DNA from: Bacteroidaceae bacterium | GTDB lineage: Bacteria > Bacteroidota > Bacteroidia > Bacteroidales > Bacteroidaceae | DNA: 44,291 bases | Assembly: GCA_024398495.1 (NCBI GenBank) | Contig: JAKSJA010000015.1 | Span: forward strand, 1-44,291 | Direction: 5' to 3' | In this document: positions 36,991-44,092 of the stretch, piece after piece | Layout of the letters: every line of letters starts with the position of its first letter | Position numbering within the stretch: position 1 is the stretch's first letter | Notes under the pieces: model-generated | What the model was told of the DNA's origin: nothing | What the model saw: the letters and a program-made list of their open reading frames with translations, nothing else | The model's database searches: none | Translations under genes and position numbers: made by a program

Positions 36991-38451
36991 TTAATAAACG
37001 GTTGCTTCCTTTATAACGTTTAGCCTCTCAATCTTAGGATCCTCAGGACCTGTCATAGAACACCCTTTTTCCTTTGCATACATAATGTAGTCAATGATTT
37101 CCTGAGTGATACGCTCCCCGGGGGCAAGGATAGGGATGCCCGGAGGATAACTCATCACGAACTCAGTACAGATTCGTCCCTCTGTCTCACGCAGCGGTAT
37201 CATCTCTTCTTTCGGTGCATAGAATGCCTCCTGCGGACTCATCACTACCGAAGGGTTGATGTATTCATGGTCAAACATACCAGTACGGTCGCGCTTGAAA
37301 CGTCTGCGTATGTCGTAGAGAGCACTTACAAGTCGCTCTATCTCCCTCATGCGGTCACCGATGGAGATGTATGCAAGTGTATTGCCTATGTCACCAAGTT
37401 CCATCTGGATGTCATATTCGTCTCTCAACAGGTCATACACCTCAATACCTGCAAGACCCACGTCAAGTGTGAATACCGTCAGTTTTGTCTTGTCAAAGTC
37501 ATATATGGAATCTCCGTTGATAAGTTCCGAACCGTATGCATAGAAATCGCCTATCTTGTTGATTTCCGTTCTGGCATATTCTGCCATCTCCACCACATTA
37601 CGGAAAGCCTCCTTGCCGTGGAGGGAGAGGTTGCGTCTTGAAATGTCGAGTGAAGCCAGAAGAAGGTAAGACGCGCTAGTGGTCTGGGTAAGGTTTATCA
37701 CCTGGCGAACATAGCCAGCCCCCACAGTTGCGTTTGTCAGCAGAATACTGCTTTGGGTAAGGCTACCTCCCGACTTGTGCATTGACACGCAAGCCATGTC
37801 CGCACCAGCTGCCATGGCAGAGATGGGCATGTCCTCACCGAAATAGAAATGCGTGCCGTGGGCTTCGTCCACAAGCACCATCATCCCATGAGAATGGGCA
37901 AGTTCTACAATCTTTTTTAGGTTGGAACAGATTCCGTAATAAGTAGGATTGTTTACAAGGATTGCTACAGCATCAGGATTCTCCTCAATGGCTTTTTCAA
38001 TCTGGGAAATCTTCATCCCGAGCGCAATACCCAGCCGATTGTCAACGTCAGGATTTACGTAAATCGGAGTTGCACCATTTATTACAAGTGCATTGATAAC
38101 ACTTCGGTGTACGTTTCTTGGGAGAATTATTTTTTCACCTTTCTTGGAAGCAGTGAGAACCATTGACTGTACGGCAGATGTGGTACCGCCTACCATCAGG
38201 AAAGCATGGTCGGCTCCAAAAGCCTCCGCTGCCAGTTCCTCGGATTCCCTTATCACCGAAACAGGGTGACAGAGATTATCCAATGGCTTCATTGAATTTA
38301 CGTCTAACTCAACACACTGTTTCCCAAACAACTTTACCAATTCCGCATTTCCACGGCCACGTTTGTGTCCGGGAACATCAAAAGGAACGATGCGATTCCT
38401 TCTGAACTCAACGAGTGCCTCATAGATAGGCGCGAAAGACTGATTACCCAA
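36991..38451 (-). CDS. speA: Arginine/ornithine/lysine decarboxylase, SpeA-like (fold type I)
   Basis: This 486-residue PLP enzyme is most like Bacillus-type biosynthetic arginine decarboxylase, making agmatine. The motifs are VPGHKRGRGN (26-35), VDEAHGTHF (194-202) with PLP Asp, and the Schiff-base lysine in SMHKSGGS (K226). The only in-frame start near the conserved N-terminus is TTG at 38451, since a stop lies two codons upstream. The substrate among basic amino acids is inferred from the operon. It is the first gene of the polyamine operon. Confidence 0.9.
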   Translation of the reverse strand: MGNQSFAPIYEALVEFRRNRIVPFDVPGHKRGRGNAELVKLFGKQCVELDVNSMKPLDNLCHPVSVIRESEELAAEAFGADHAFLMVGGTTSAVQSMVLTASKKGEKIILPRNVHRSVINALVINGATPIYVNPDVDNRLGIALGMKISQIEKAIEENPDAVAILVNNPTYYGICSNLKKIVELAHSHGMMVLVDEAHGTHFYFGEDMPISAMAAGADMACVSMHKSGGSLTQSSILLTNATVGAGYVRQVINLTQTTSASYLLLASLDISRRNLSLHGKEAFRNVVEMAEYARTEINKIGDFYAYGSELINGDSIYDFDKTKLTVFTLDVGLAGIEVYDLLRDEYDIQMELGDIGNTLAYISIGDRMREIERLVSALYDIRRRFKRDRTGMFDHEYINPSVVMSPQEAFYAPKEEMIPLRETEGRICTEFVMSYPPGIPILAPGERITQEIIDYIMYAKEKGCSMTGPEDPKIERLNVIKEATVY

Positions 38452-38494
38452 TTCCTATATATTACTTATGTTTGTTAGTGAATTTTTAGAGTTG

Positions 38495-38526
38495 CAAAAT
38501 TAGTGCAAATCAAGGACAGAAACAAA
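38495..38526 (-). promoter_or_regulatory. Promoter of the polyamine operon
   Basis: On the minus strand TTTG (38523-38526) and TAATTTTG (38495-38502) are separated by 20 bases, a near-perfect Bacteroidetes promoter. The predicted leader is about 40 bases. The promoter lies inside the left arm of an imperfect inverted repeat. Confidence 0.7.
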
Positions 38527-38645
38527 AAATAATGTAATTATTTTAGGTTTTTATTTTTAGAAAGCATAGAGTTTACTCTGATGATTTCAAAAAAGAAAAA
38601 TCGTTAAAACGTAGTTTTTGTTTCTGTCTTGATGTAGCCTAATTT
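38497..38645. repeat. Imperfect inverted repeat flanking the polyamine operon promoter
   Basis: The left arm (38497-38528) and the reverse complement of the right arm (38615-38645) agree over about 31 bases with a few differences, sharing ACAGAAACAAAAA exactly. The left arm contains the speA promoter. The right arm carries a similar TTTG...TAATTTCG arrangement pointing the other way. About 86 bases of AT-rich DNA lie between. Confidence 0.65.
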
Positions 38646-38693
38646 CGACCGAAGGTCAAAGTTAGTGCAATCTGTCTTGATGTAGCCTAATTT
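38623..38693. repeat. Two identical 23-bp direct repeats
   Basis: A 23-base sequence ending TGTAGCCTAATTT is repeated exactly at 38623-38645 and 38671-38693, a period of 48 bases. Between them lies a small palindrome GACC-GAA-GGTC and a TTAGTGCA motif that recurs near 38500 and 38862. Confidence 0.85.
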
Positions 38694-38846
38694 AAGGATG
38701 TGCATCCTTTTCTTCCTCCTCAATTCGGCAAAGTATAAACGAGTTTATCTCTGCTCTCATTTTGTCGTCAGTTAAGAATTTCATTCTTTTCTTCCTCCTC
38801 GTCTCAGCAAATCAAATAAATTTGTTTGCGTTCCTCTCGTCGTCAG
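38692..38846. repeat. Two tandem about 75-80-bp modules
   Basis: Two diverged units (38692-38771 and 38772-38846) share TTAAG(G/A)AT at the start, CTTTTCTTCCTCCTC in the middle and TCGTCAG at the end. Each begins with a small perfect hairpin (AAGGATG/CATCCTT, AAGAAT/ATTCTT) whose arms differ between units but stay paired. On the minus strand the first unit contains a 22-codon open frame from 38760 to 38692, of doubtful reality. Together with the 23-bp repeats this fills most of the 419-base gap between speA and the DUF4359 gene. Confidence 0.7.
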
Positions 38847-38870
38847 TTCGACGCAGTCAAAATTAGTGCA

Positions 38871-39239
38871 TCATTCATCCATAGAATCACTTATGTCATC
38901 CGCATCGAAGAATGTGAACACATGTCCAAAACAACCTACAGACACTGTTTTCGATTCTCCCTTGACACTTACCTCTCCAGTGCTGAATACGAAATAGTTA
39001 CGTACTCTCAATGTTGACTCCACCACTGTCGTGAGCAATTTTGAGGCAATTGTGCCACCGAGCAGTGATAGCCCAATCTCCAAATTAGAATCCCCAATAT
39101 TTTCTGAAATCTCCTTGCTCATAGACGTGTTTATTTCGTCCATGATCGCATTCTGATGAGCTTCCTTATCTGGACAAGTAACAACCGCAACAAGTGCCAC
39201 CGCCACAACAATCAGTAATAATGTTATCTTGCTATTCAT
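38871..39239 (-). CDS. DUF4359-like small exported protein
   Basis: This 122-residue protein has an N-terminal hydrophobic helix (about 5-21) followed by CPDKEAH, a motif I associate with DUF4359 proteins. The rest is mixed, with a conserved-looking VSVGCFGHVFTF segment near the end. It is either anchored or exported. No function is known. It overlaps the preceding small membrane protein gene by 4 bases. Confidence 0.65.
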   Translation of the reverse strand: MNSKITLLLIVVAVALVAVVTCPDKEAHQNAIMDEINTSMSKEISENIGDSNLEIGLSLLGGTIASKLLTTVVESTLRVRNYFVFSTGEVSVKGESKTVSVGCFGHVFTFFDADDISDSMDE

Positions 39240-39583
39240 TTTGTTTGTTGTTGTTGTTCTTCTTCTATTCCAGATTGATGTTCTAGCACAATAATAGATG
39301 CGGCTTCTGTGATAATGGCAAAAGCACGGAGCACGTACACATAAAAGAACGCAAAGAAACCTTGTAAAAAGCCGAACAATATGAGCACTATTCCTATGGG
39401 TATTAAATCTGCTGAATATTCAGAGACCCCTATACTTGTCAGCTTTAGTCCTAAAATAATAAATATAACAGCACAGATGATTATGAACCACTTGAGTATT
39501 TTTGCCCACATATTGAGCTTCCCTGACGTATTTGCAACTCCGGCAATTTTTACGATAGAGTCTGACGCGATAACTTTTCCCAT
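39236..39583 (-). CDS. Small membrane protein with two hydrophobic helices
   Basis: I do not recognise a family for this 115-residue protein. It has two strong transmembrane helices (about 30-48 and 57-85), a short polar N-terminus and a glutamine-rich tail (EEEQQQQTK). It is coupled by ATGA overlap to the DUF4359 gene, so the two probably act together at the membrane. Confidence 0.65.
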   Translation of the reverse strand: MGKVIASDSIVKIAGVANTSGKLNMWAKILKWFIIICAVIFIILGLKLTSIGVSEYSADLIPIGIVLILFGFLQGFFAFFYVYVLRAFAIITEAASIIVLEHQSGIEEEQQQQTK

Positions 39584-39622
39584 ATTATTTTGTTTTTATA
39601 ATTGCATATATACAATATGATG

Positions 39623-39654
39623 CGAAGATATAACATTATTTTCAATTCTGCAAA
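39623..39654 (-). promoter_or_regulatory. Promoter of the two small envelope protein genes
   Basis: On the minus strand TTTG and TATCTTCG (one mismatch to TAnnTTTG) are separated by 20 bases. The -33 element overlaps the T-tract of the terminator of the upstream operon, so this pair is probably a separate transcript. Confidence 0.55.
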
Positions 39655-39686
39655 AAATAAGCGTACCGTTTATTGTTGGCACGCTT
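39651..39686 (-). terminator. Intrinsic terminator after the endonuclease gene
   Basis: On the minus strand AAGCGTGCC pairs with GGTACGCTT (one mismatch) around a 10-base loop, followed by ATTTTTTG. It ends the AAA+/DUF5763/channel/nuclease operon about 105 bases after the nuclease stop. Confidence 0.75.
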
Positions 39687-39792
39687 GAAGTAATAAGGCT
39701 ATTCTTAAAAGTCAGAAACTGTTTGACTCCTTATGTGTCTTCAATACATTCCGGCATTATTAATTTCGTATTTTTATCAAGCTTGTAACATC

Positions 39793-40575
39793 TTACCTCC
39801 AATCACTCAACTTATTCTGGGCTTCTATTCGATTCTCGATTTCGTTTGGTAGTTCTGCAAAGAAGTTATATCCAGTTAGTTCCTCTAATTGGTCTATGGA
39901 TAATGCGGCACTTCCCATTGTCTGACGTGAATCATCGTTTCTGTAGTAGAAACCTATGCCTTTCTCTTTTCCTTGTCGGATAGAAACAATTACCTTGAAG
40001 AACGCATCTGGAATACGAATCTTGACTTCCTCTCCAATATAGCGTGCTGCATTTTGTTTGTCATAAATTGGACCACAACAAATGTACACACATCCTTCCT
40101 GACTTGCCCATCTTCTACAGGCACTTTCCAAGTGTTCCCACCATTGTTGATTCAGTATAGGAATTTGAGGGCAGATGTTTGACATCAAAAAGCATTCGGA
40201 CATGGCGTCCGCATCCCATTTCATATCGCCAGCAGGACACATGTGCCCTCTATCAAATCCTGTTTGCTTGTAATCGTACCCTTCAGCTCTATGTAACGGC
40301 GGTACCATTGTGTCACCACGAAAATCATTCGAACGCTTGAATTGTGTGGAATACGCTTCTTCTTCCGTCAAATTCCATGCCACCCAATTCGGACAGTTAG
40401 TATCTAAATTGTAGGACAAAGTAAAACCTGTATGTTCAATAATCAAATTGTCTGATGCTGTTGTAGCCGGCAACTCAATCCTATTACGTGATTGTTTTGT
40501 TGGAACTCGTGACAATACTATTGCAGAGCCAAACGCAAGTATTAATAAAGTCAAATTACGTATTCGCCTTCCCAT
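39793..40575 (-). CDS. Exported DNA/RNA non-specific endonuclease (NUC1 family)
   Basis: This 260-residue beta-beta-alpha metal nuclease has the catalytic DRGHM motif (108-112, general base His111), the metal-binding Asn in NQQWWE (about 142) and SNICPQ. The first 22 residues form a hydrophobic signal peptide or anchor, so the enzyme should work outside the cytoplasm, in the periplasm or outside the cell. Its start lies inside the channel gene by 20 bases, indicating coupled translation. Confidence 0.9.
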   Translation of the reverse strand: MGRRIRNLTLLILAFGSAIVLSRVPTKQSRNRIELPATTASDNLIIEHTGFTLSYNLDTNCPNWVAWNLTEEEAYSTQFKRSNDFRGDTMVPPLHRAEGYDYKQTGFDRGHMCPAGDMKWDADAMSECFLMSNICPQIPILNQQWWEHLESACRRWASQEGCVYICCGPIYDKQNAARYIGEEVKIRIPDAFFKVIVSIRQGKEKGIGFYYRNDDSRQTMGSAALSIDQLEELTGYNFFAELPNEIENRIEAQNKLSDWR

Positions 40576-41302
40576 TCTTCCTTTCTTTTACTTCTTCCAT
40601 GTATCCAGCCGTAATTATTCCTGAGGGCAAAGCAATGATTGCAATTCCAACGAAAGCAGAAATCATGCTTACCACTCTGCCAATGTCGGATATCGGATAA
40701 ATATCCCCATATCCAACTGTAGTCAAGGTACAAGTTGACCAATATAGTGCATCAAAGAAATTATCAAAGAATAGTTCGCCCGTTTCTGGGTTTACCGATT
40801 GCTCAATATTGAACATGAACAATGCTGTAATGAATATGTAGAACAACGCAAAACCAACTACTGTCAGCAGTACAGAGGCTTTTTTTCGAAACACTTCAAT
40901 AACTACTTGTAGTGGCTCGTAATATTTGAACACTTTGGCAACTCGGAGTATTCGTAATAGTCTCCATATTCTCAATACTCTAAGTGAACTATTCACATAG
41001 CTAATAGCTGGAAGAATAGTTACGATGTCAATAATTGCAATTATAGTAAAAGGATACACCACGAAAGGCTTTATCCCCTTTCTCTTACTTCTAAAATCAG
41101 CTGTCGCCCAACGTAGCAGGTAATCGACAATAAACAAAAAAGTAACTACATATTCTATTGTTGTGAATATATTGTTATGACTATGAAACATTAGAGGAAT
41201 AATGCTGATAACTATTGCCACTTGCATTAACCTATCATATATCTTTGAGATGAGATTGTCATTCTCATCCAACTCTATTATCTCAAATATCTTTTTCCTC
41301 AT
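40556..41302 (-). CDS. Six-helix voltage-gated-type potassium channel
   Basis: This 248-residue ion channel has six transmembrane helices. S4 carries regularly spaced arginines (SLRVLRIWRLLRILRVAKVF, about 106-125) and the pore has the K+ selectivity filter TVGYGD (195-200). ATG at 41302 is preferred because it overlaps the DUF5763 stop as ATGA and has AGGA-like bases before it. A TTG at 41320 would add six residues. A channel between a AAA+ gene and a nuclease gene is unusual for a plain potassium uptake gene. Confidence 0.9.
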   Translation of the reverse strand: MRKKIFEIIELDENDNLISKIYDRLMQVAIVISIIPLMFHSHNNIFTTIEYVVTFLFIVDYLLRWATADFRSKRKGIKPFVVYPFTIIAIIDIVTILPAISYVNSSLRVLRIWRLLRILRVAKVFKYYEPLQVVIEVFRKKASVLLTVVGFALFYIFITALFMFNIEQSVNPETGELFFDNFFDALYWSTCTLTTVGYGDIYPISDIGRVVSMISAFVGIAIIALPSGIITAGYMEEVKERKNGKANT

Positions 41303-41712
41303 CCTCCGTGTTGCCAACAATATCCGTTACTTTTTGCGTTTCTGGTGCATCTGCTTCCCGATTTAGTTGTTGCTCGACATCTGCCACCTCCTGTTGTACT
41401 TGTGCTCTTTGCTGATGTACTTCTTGTAGTGGTTGTCGTTTGCTGGATTCCGGTCTTACTTGCATGTTGCCAACAATATTCAGAACCATCTTGCGCTTTG
41501 CGAGAACATTGTGTACCCTTAGCTGTTGTCGCTTTACATTGACCACTTGTGGAAACTACTGGCATGCCTTTGTGTGTTGCCGTTACAGTATCATCTATAC
41601 TGATAAGCATTTTAATCGCATGTCCGCACTCAGGACAAGTTATCGTGATTTGCTGTTGAGCATGAACTGCAACTGAGAGAATTAAACTGATTGCTAATAA
41701 TACCTGTTTCAT
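41299..41712 (-). CDS. Secreted DUF5763-like Cys/His-repeat protein
   Basis: This 137-residue protein has a signal peptide (ending about AVHA|QQ), a CPECGHAIKM knuckle, then two copies of a small Cys/His module: CKATTAKGTQCSRKA...YCWQH and CRATTKSGSRCTRNA...YCWQH. A Ser/Thr-rich linker separates them. The C-x7-C...C-x2-H pattern suggests metal or disulfide stabilisation outside the cytoplasm. The modules look like the DUF5763 type seen near nuclease or competence genes, but no function is established. It lies 25 bases after the AAA+ gene. Confidence 0.75.
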   Translation of the reverse strand: MKQVLLAISLILSVAVHAQQQITITCPECGHAIKMLISIDDTVTATHKGMPVVSTSGQCKATTAKGTQCSRKAQDGSEYCWQHASKTGIQQTTTTTRSTSAKSTSTTGGGRCRATTKSGSRCTRNAKSNGYCWQHGG

Positions 41713-41737
41713 AATGATGCGATTATTAAACTAATTC

Positions 41738-43975
41738 TTATTTCTTTAATGATGTCACATCCTCAATGCTAATCTCGCAAAGTATCTCACTTGTCAAATG
41801 CCCGATACTTGCCAGACGCATTGCCTGATTCTCCAAGGTCTTCTCAAAGAGATTGCGAACAAATCGTGCATTGCCGAAGTTCTTATTTTTGTTTGCCACG
41901 GTATTGGCAAGGTGAGCAGAGATAAACGCTTCTGCTTCGGCACTTAGCGTATATTTGTGACGCTTCAGATTGCGTTTGTATATCTCAAGCAATTCTTCTG
42001 CATTGTAATCTGGGAAGTCAATGTATCTGTTGAAGCGTGACTGAAGGCCAGGATTGGAATTTATGAAAGATTGCATCTCATTGCCATAACCAGCGAGAAT
42101 CACAACCAATCGCTTTCGGTCGTCTTCCATTCGTTTCAAGAGTGTGGAGATTGCCTCTGTGCCATAGTCATTGTTACCACCATTGACAAGCGAATATGCT
42201 TCATCAATGAACAAAACACCATCAATAGCAGAATCAATGATTTTGTTCGTCTTTACTGCTGTCTGACCAACGTATTCAGCCACAAGACCAGAACGGTCCG
42301 TTTCTACTAGATGTCCTTTTTTGATAATCCCAAGCTCGCTATAGATGTTGGCAAGGATTCTTGCTACTGTCGTTTTACCAGTTCCTGGATTGCCTGTAAA
42401 TACACAATGGTACGAAATGTCACTAACGGGAAGTCCCTTCTTTTCCCTCGCCTTCATTATCTTTATAAAGTTGGTAAGCTTCTCAACTTCAGCCTTCACT
42501 GACGACAGTCCAATTAGACTTTGCAACTCACTCTGGGAATCCATAACAATACCCTCCTCTGTTGCACTGTCATCTGTATTGCATATAGCCTCTTCTTTTT
42601 CTTCGTAGAAGATTTCTTCCAATTCATCTGTTGTGAGAACCAATACCTCGCGAGGTGTGGTACCTATTTGTTCGCTCACGACACCGAGTTGTTCAAGCTG
42701 TTCCATTATCCTGCCAGCTCTATTGTAACCGATGCTGAATTTCCTCTGTATCATGGACGTACTAACGGCCTGTTCTTTTACAAGGAATTTTGCCGCATCC
42801 TTCATAATGGGGTCATATCCAGACATATCTTTTTGAATGCGTCTTATATTTTTACTTTCAACCATTGTTTTCAAAGGTTTGCCGTCAGTGGTCAGGTCTT
42901 TAGCCTTCATTAGATTTTCCAAAATCTCACTTTCTCTTGCATCGATAGTATCATCTGCCTTTGCTATGGCAGAAGCATAGCGATACAGATGCACCATGTA
43001 TTGCGACATACGCTCCTTGTCAACGTTTTCGAAAACGTGTTGGAAGAAATACTGACCAGCAGGAATCGAACAACGTTCGTTCACTATCTTGACAGTGTCA
43101 TACATGTTTCTTGTGGTAGGAGCAATATTATCTCTATAATTTACTAGCTGAAAATAATCAAGTGTGAAGCCTGAATTCGCAACATTATTAGCCAACAAGA
43201 GTAAGCCCAATTCCTCGTCATCGTCAGCATTTATCTTATATCCAAGGTCTGTATAGCATCTATAGGCATCAAGCATCATTGTGAGATTGATTTTGTTGCT
43301 CAGTGGCCAAGGTGAACCATCATTGTTCGTCAATCCCATCATTCTATCCAGTTCCCTCCTTACCTTAATGCTCCTTGTTGCAGTTTTTAGAAAATTATAA
43401 AGATTCTTTGTCTCAGACTGCATTAGGTCAAAGTTTTCTTTCTTCCATGAAAGGAACAGCTTATTTGACTTGTATTGAACTGGCGTAGTTTCTTTCGCAG
43501 ATGCTTCCGCAGCAGTTTCCTCAGATGAAACACCATCTTTGCTATCTGTAGTAGAGACATTACTTTTCCCCTTCGATGAAATCAAAGCAACAATAATCCA
43601 CAATACAAATGCGATGCTCAACCCAAGCAGACATGTTGGCAAGTCAAATTTACCAGTAATACCATATATTACAAATAACGTGATCCAAGCAATACCAATA
43701 AACCAGAAACACCCGGAACTATTATATCCAATTGTATTTCCTCCTCCCGATGTGCTTTGTGTGGATATCATCGAGGAATGTCTGCTTGTACCGTCACCAA
43801 TCTTTTGTCTGTCGTATATTCCTGTGCCGGGGATGCCTGTGTTAAGGTATGTGCCATTTTTGCTAATATTTACACTCGCTCTCTTTGGACCAATCGTAGT
43901 GCTTACTCCACTTCGGCTAACATTGATAGTGACTCCCGGAGCAATCTTTATGCGTTTTCTGTATTTCCAAGCCAT
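41738..43975 (-). CDS. Multidomain DUF4236/TerB-like/FtsK-gamma/CbbX-type AAA+ protein
   Basis: The 745-residue protein reads in order as follows. A DUF4236 module (1-55; KYRKRIKIAPGVTINVSRSG). Two membrane helices (about 91-108, 112-134). A TerB-like helical region (about 180-360, with YRYASAIAKADDTIDARESEI). A winged helix like the DNA-binding gamma domain of FtsK (about 388-446; STSMIQRKFSIGYNRAGRIM). A CbbX/SpoVK AAA+ ATPase with Walker A GNPGTGKTT (528-536), Walker B VLFIDEA (587-593), the ILAGYG segment and sensor-2 GNARFVRN (701-708). All ATPase residues look intact. It heads the accessory operon. Confidence 0.88.
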   Translation of the reverse strand: MAWKYRKRIKIAPGVTINVSRSGVSTTIGPKRASVNISKNGTYLNTGIPGTGIYDRQKIGDGTSRHSSMISTQSTSGGGNTIGYNSSGCFWFIGIAWITLFVIYGITGKFDLPTCLLGLSIAFVLWIIVALISSKGKSNVSTTDSKDGVSSEETAAEASAKETTPVQYKSNKLFLSWKKENFDLMQSETKNLYNFLKTATRSIKVRRELDRMMGLTNNDGSPWPLSNKINLTMMLDAYRCYTDLGYKINADDDEELGLLLLANNVANSGFTLDYFQLVNYRDNIAPTTRNMYDTVKIVNERCSIPAGQYFFQHVFENVDKERMSQYMVHLYRYASAIAKADDTIDARESEILENLMKAKDLTTDGKPLKTMVESKNIRRIQKDMSGYDPIMKDAAKFLVKEQAVSTSMIQRKFSIGYNRAGRIMEQLEQLGVVSEQIGTTPREVLVLTTDELEEIFYEEKEEAICNTDDSATEEGIVMDSQSELQSLIGLSSVKAEVEKLTNFIKIMKAREKKGLPVSDISYHCVFTGNPGTGKTTVARILANIYSELGIIKKGHLVETDRSGLVAEYVGQTAVKTNKIIDSAIDGVLFIDEAYSLVNGGNNDYGTEAISTLLKRMEDDRKRLVVILAGYGNEMQSFINSNPGLQSRFNRYIDFPDYNAEELLEIYKRNLKRHKYTLSAEAEAFISAHLANTVANKNKNFGNARFVRNLFEKTLENQAMRLASIGHLTSEILCEISIEDVTSLKK

Positions 43976-44056
43976 CAGTTTTGTTATCTACTTTTGTACA
44001 ATAAAATATCGTTTGTGTATTTTTCTAATAGTAGCCTATTATCCAAGTCAATATCG

Positions 44057-44072
44057 TATCTTTGCAAAAGTA
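44057..44072. promoter_or_regulatory. Overlapping divergent -7 elements upstream of the AAA+ gene
   Basis: TATCTTTG on the plus strand (44057-44064) and TACTTTTG on the minus strand (44065-44072) abut each other. The minus box would drive the AAA+ operon with a leader of about 85 bases. The plus box points to the right edge, where no gene is seen before the window ends. A small inverted repeat (TAATAG/CTATTA, 44027-44042) lies in the AAA+ leader. Confidence 0.55.
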
Positions 44073-44092
44073 CAAATTATTTTCTAAAACAA

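Noticed and set aside
38692-38760. A 22-codon minus-strand frame inside the tandem modules
   Set aside because: The second module does not keep the frame open, so this is more likely repeat DNA than a real small gene.
38495-38870. A possible CRISPR array from the direct repeats upstream of speA
   Set aside because: Repeat lengths and spacings are irregular, only two copies of each occur, and no cas genes are present.
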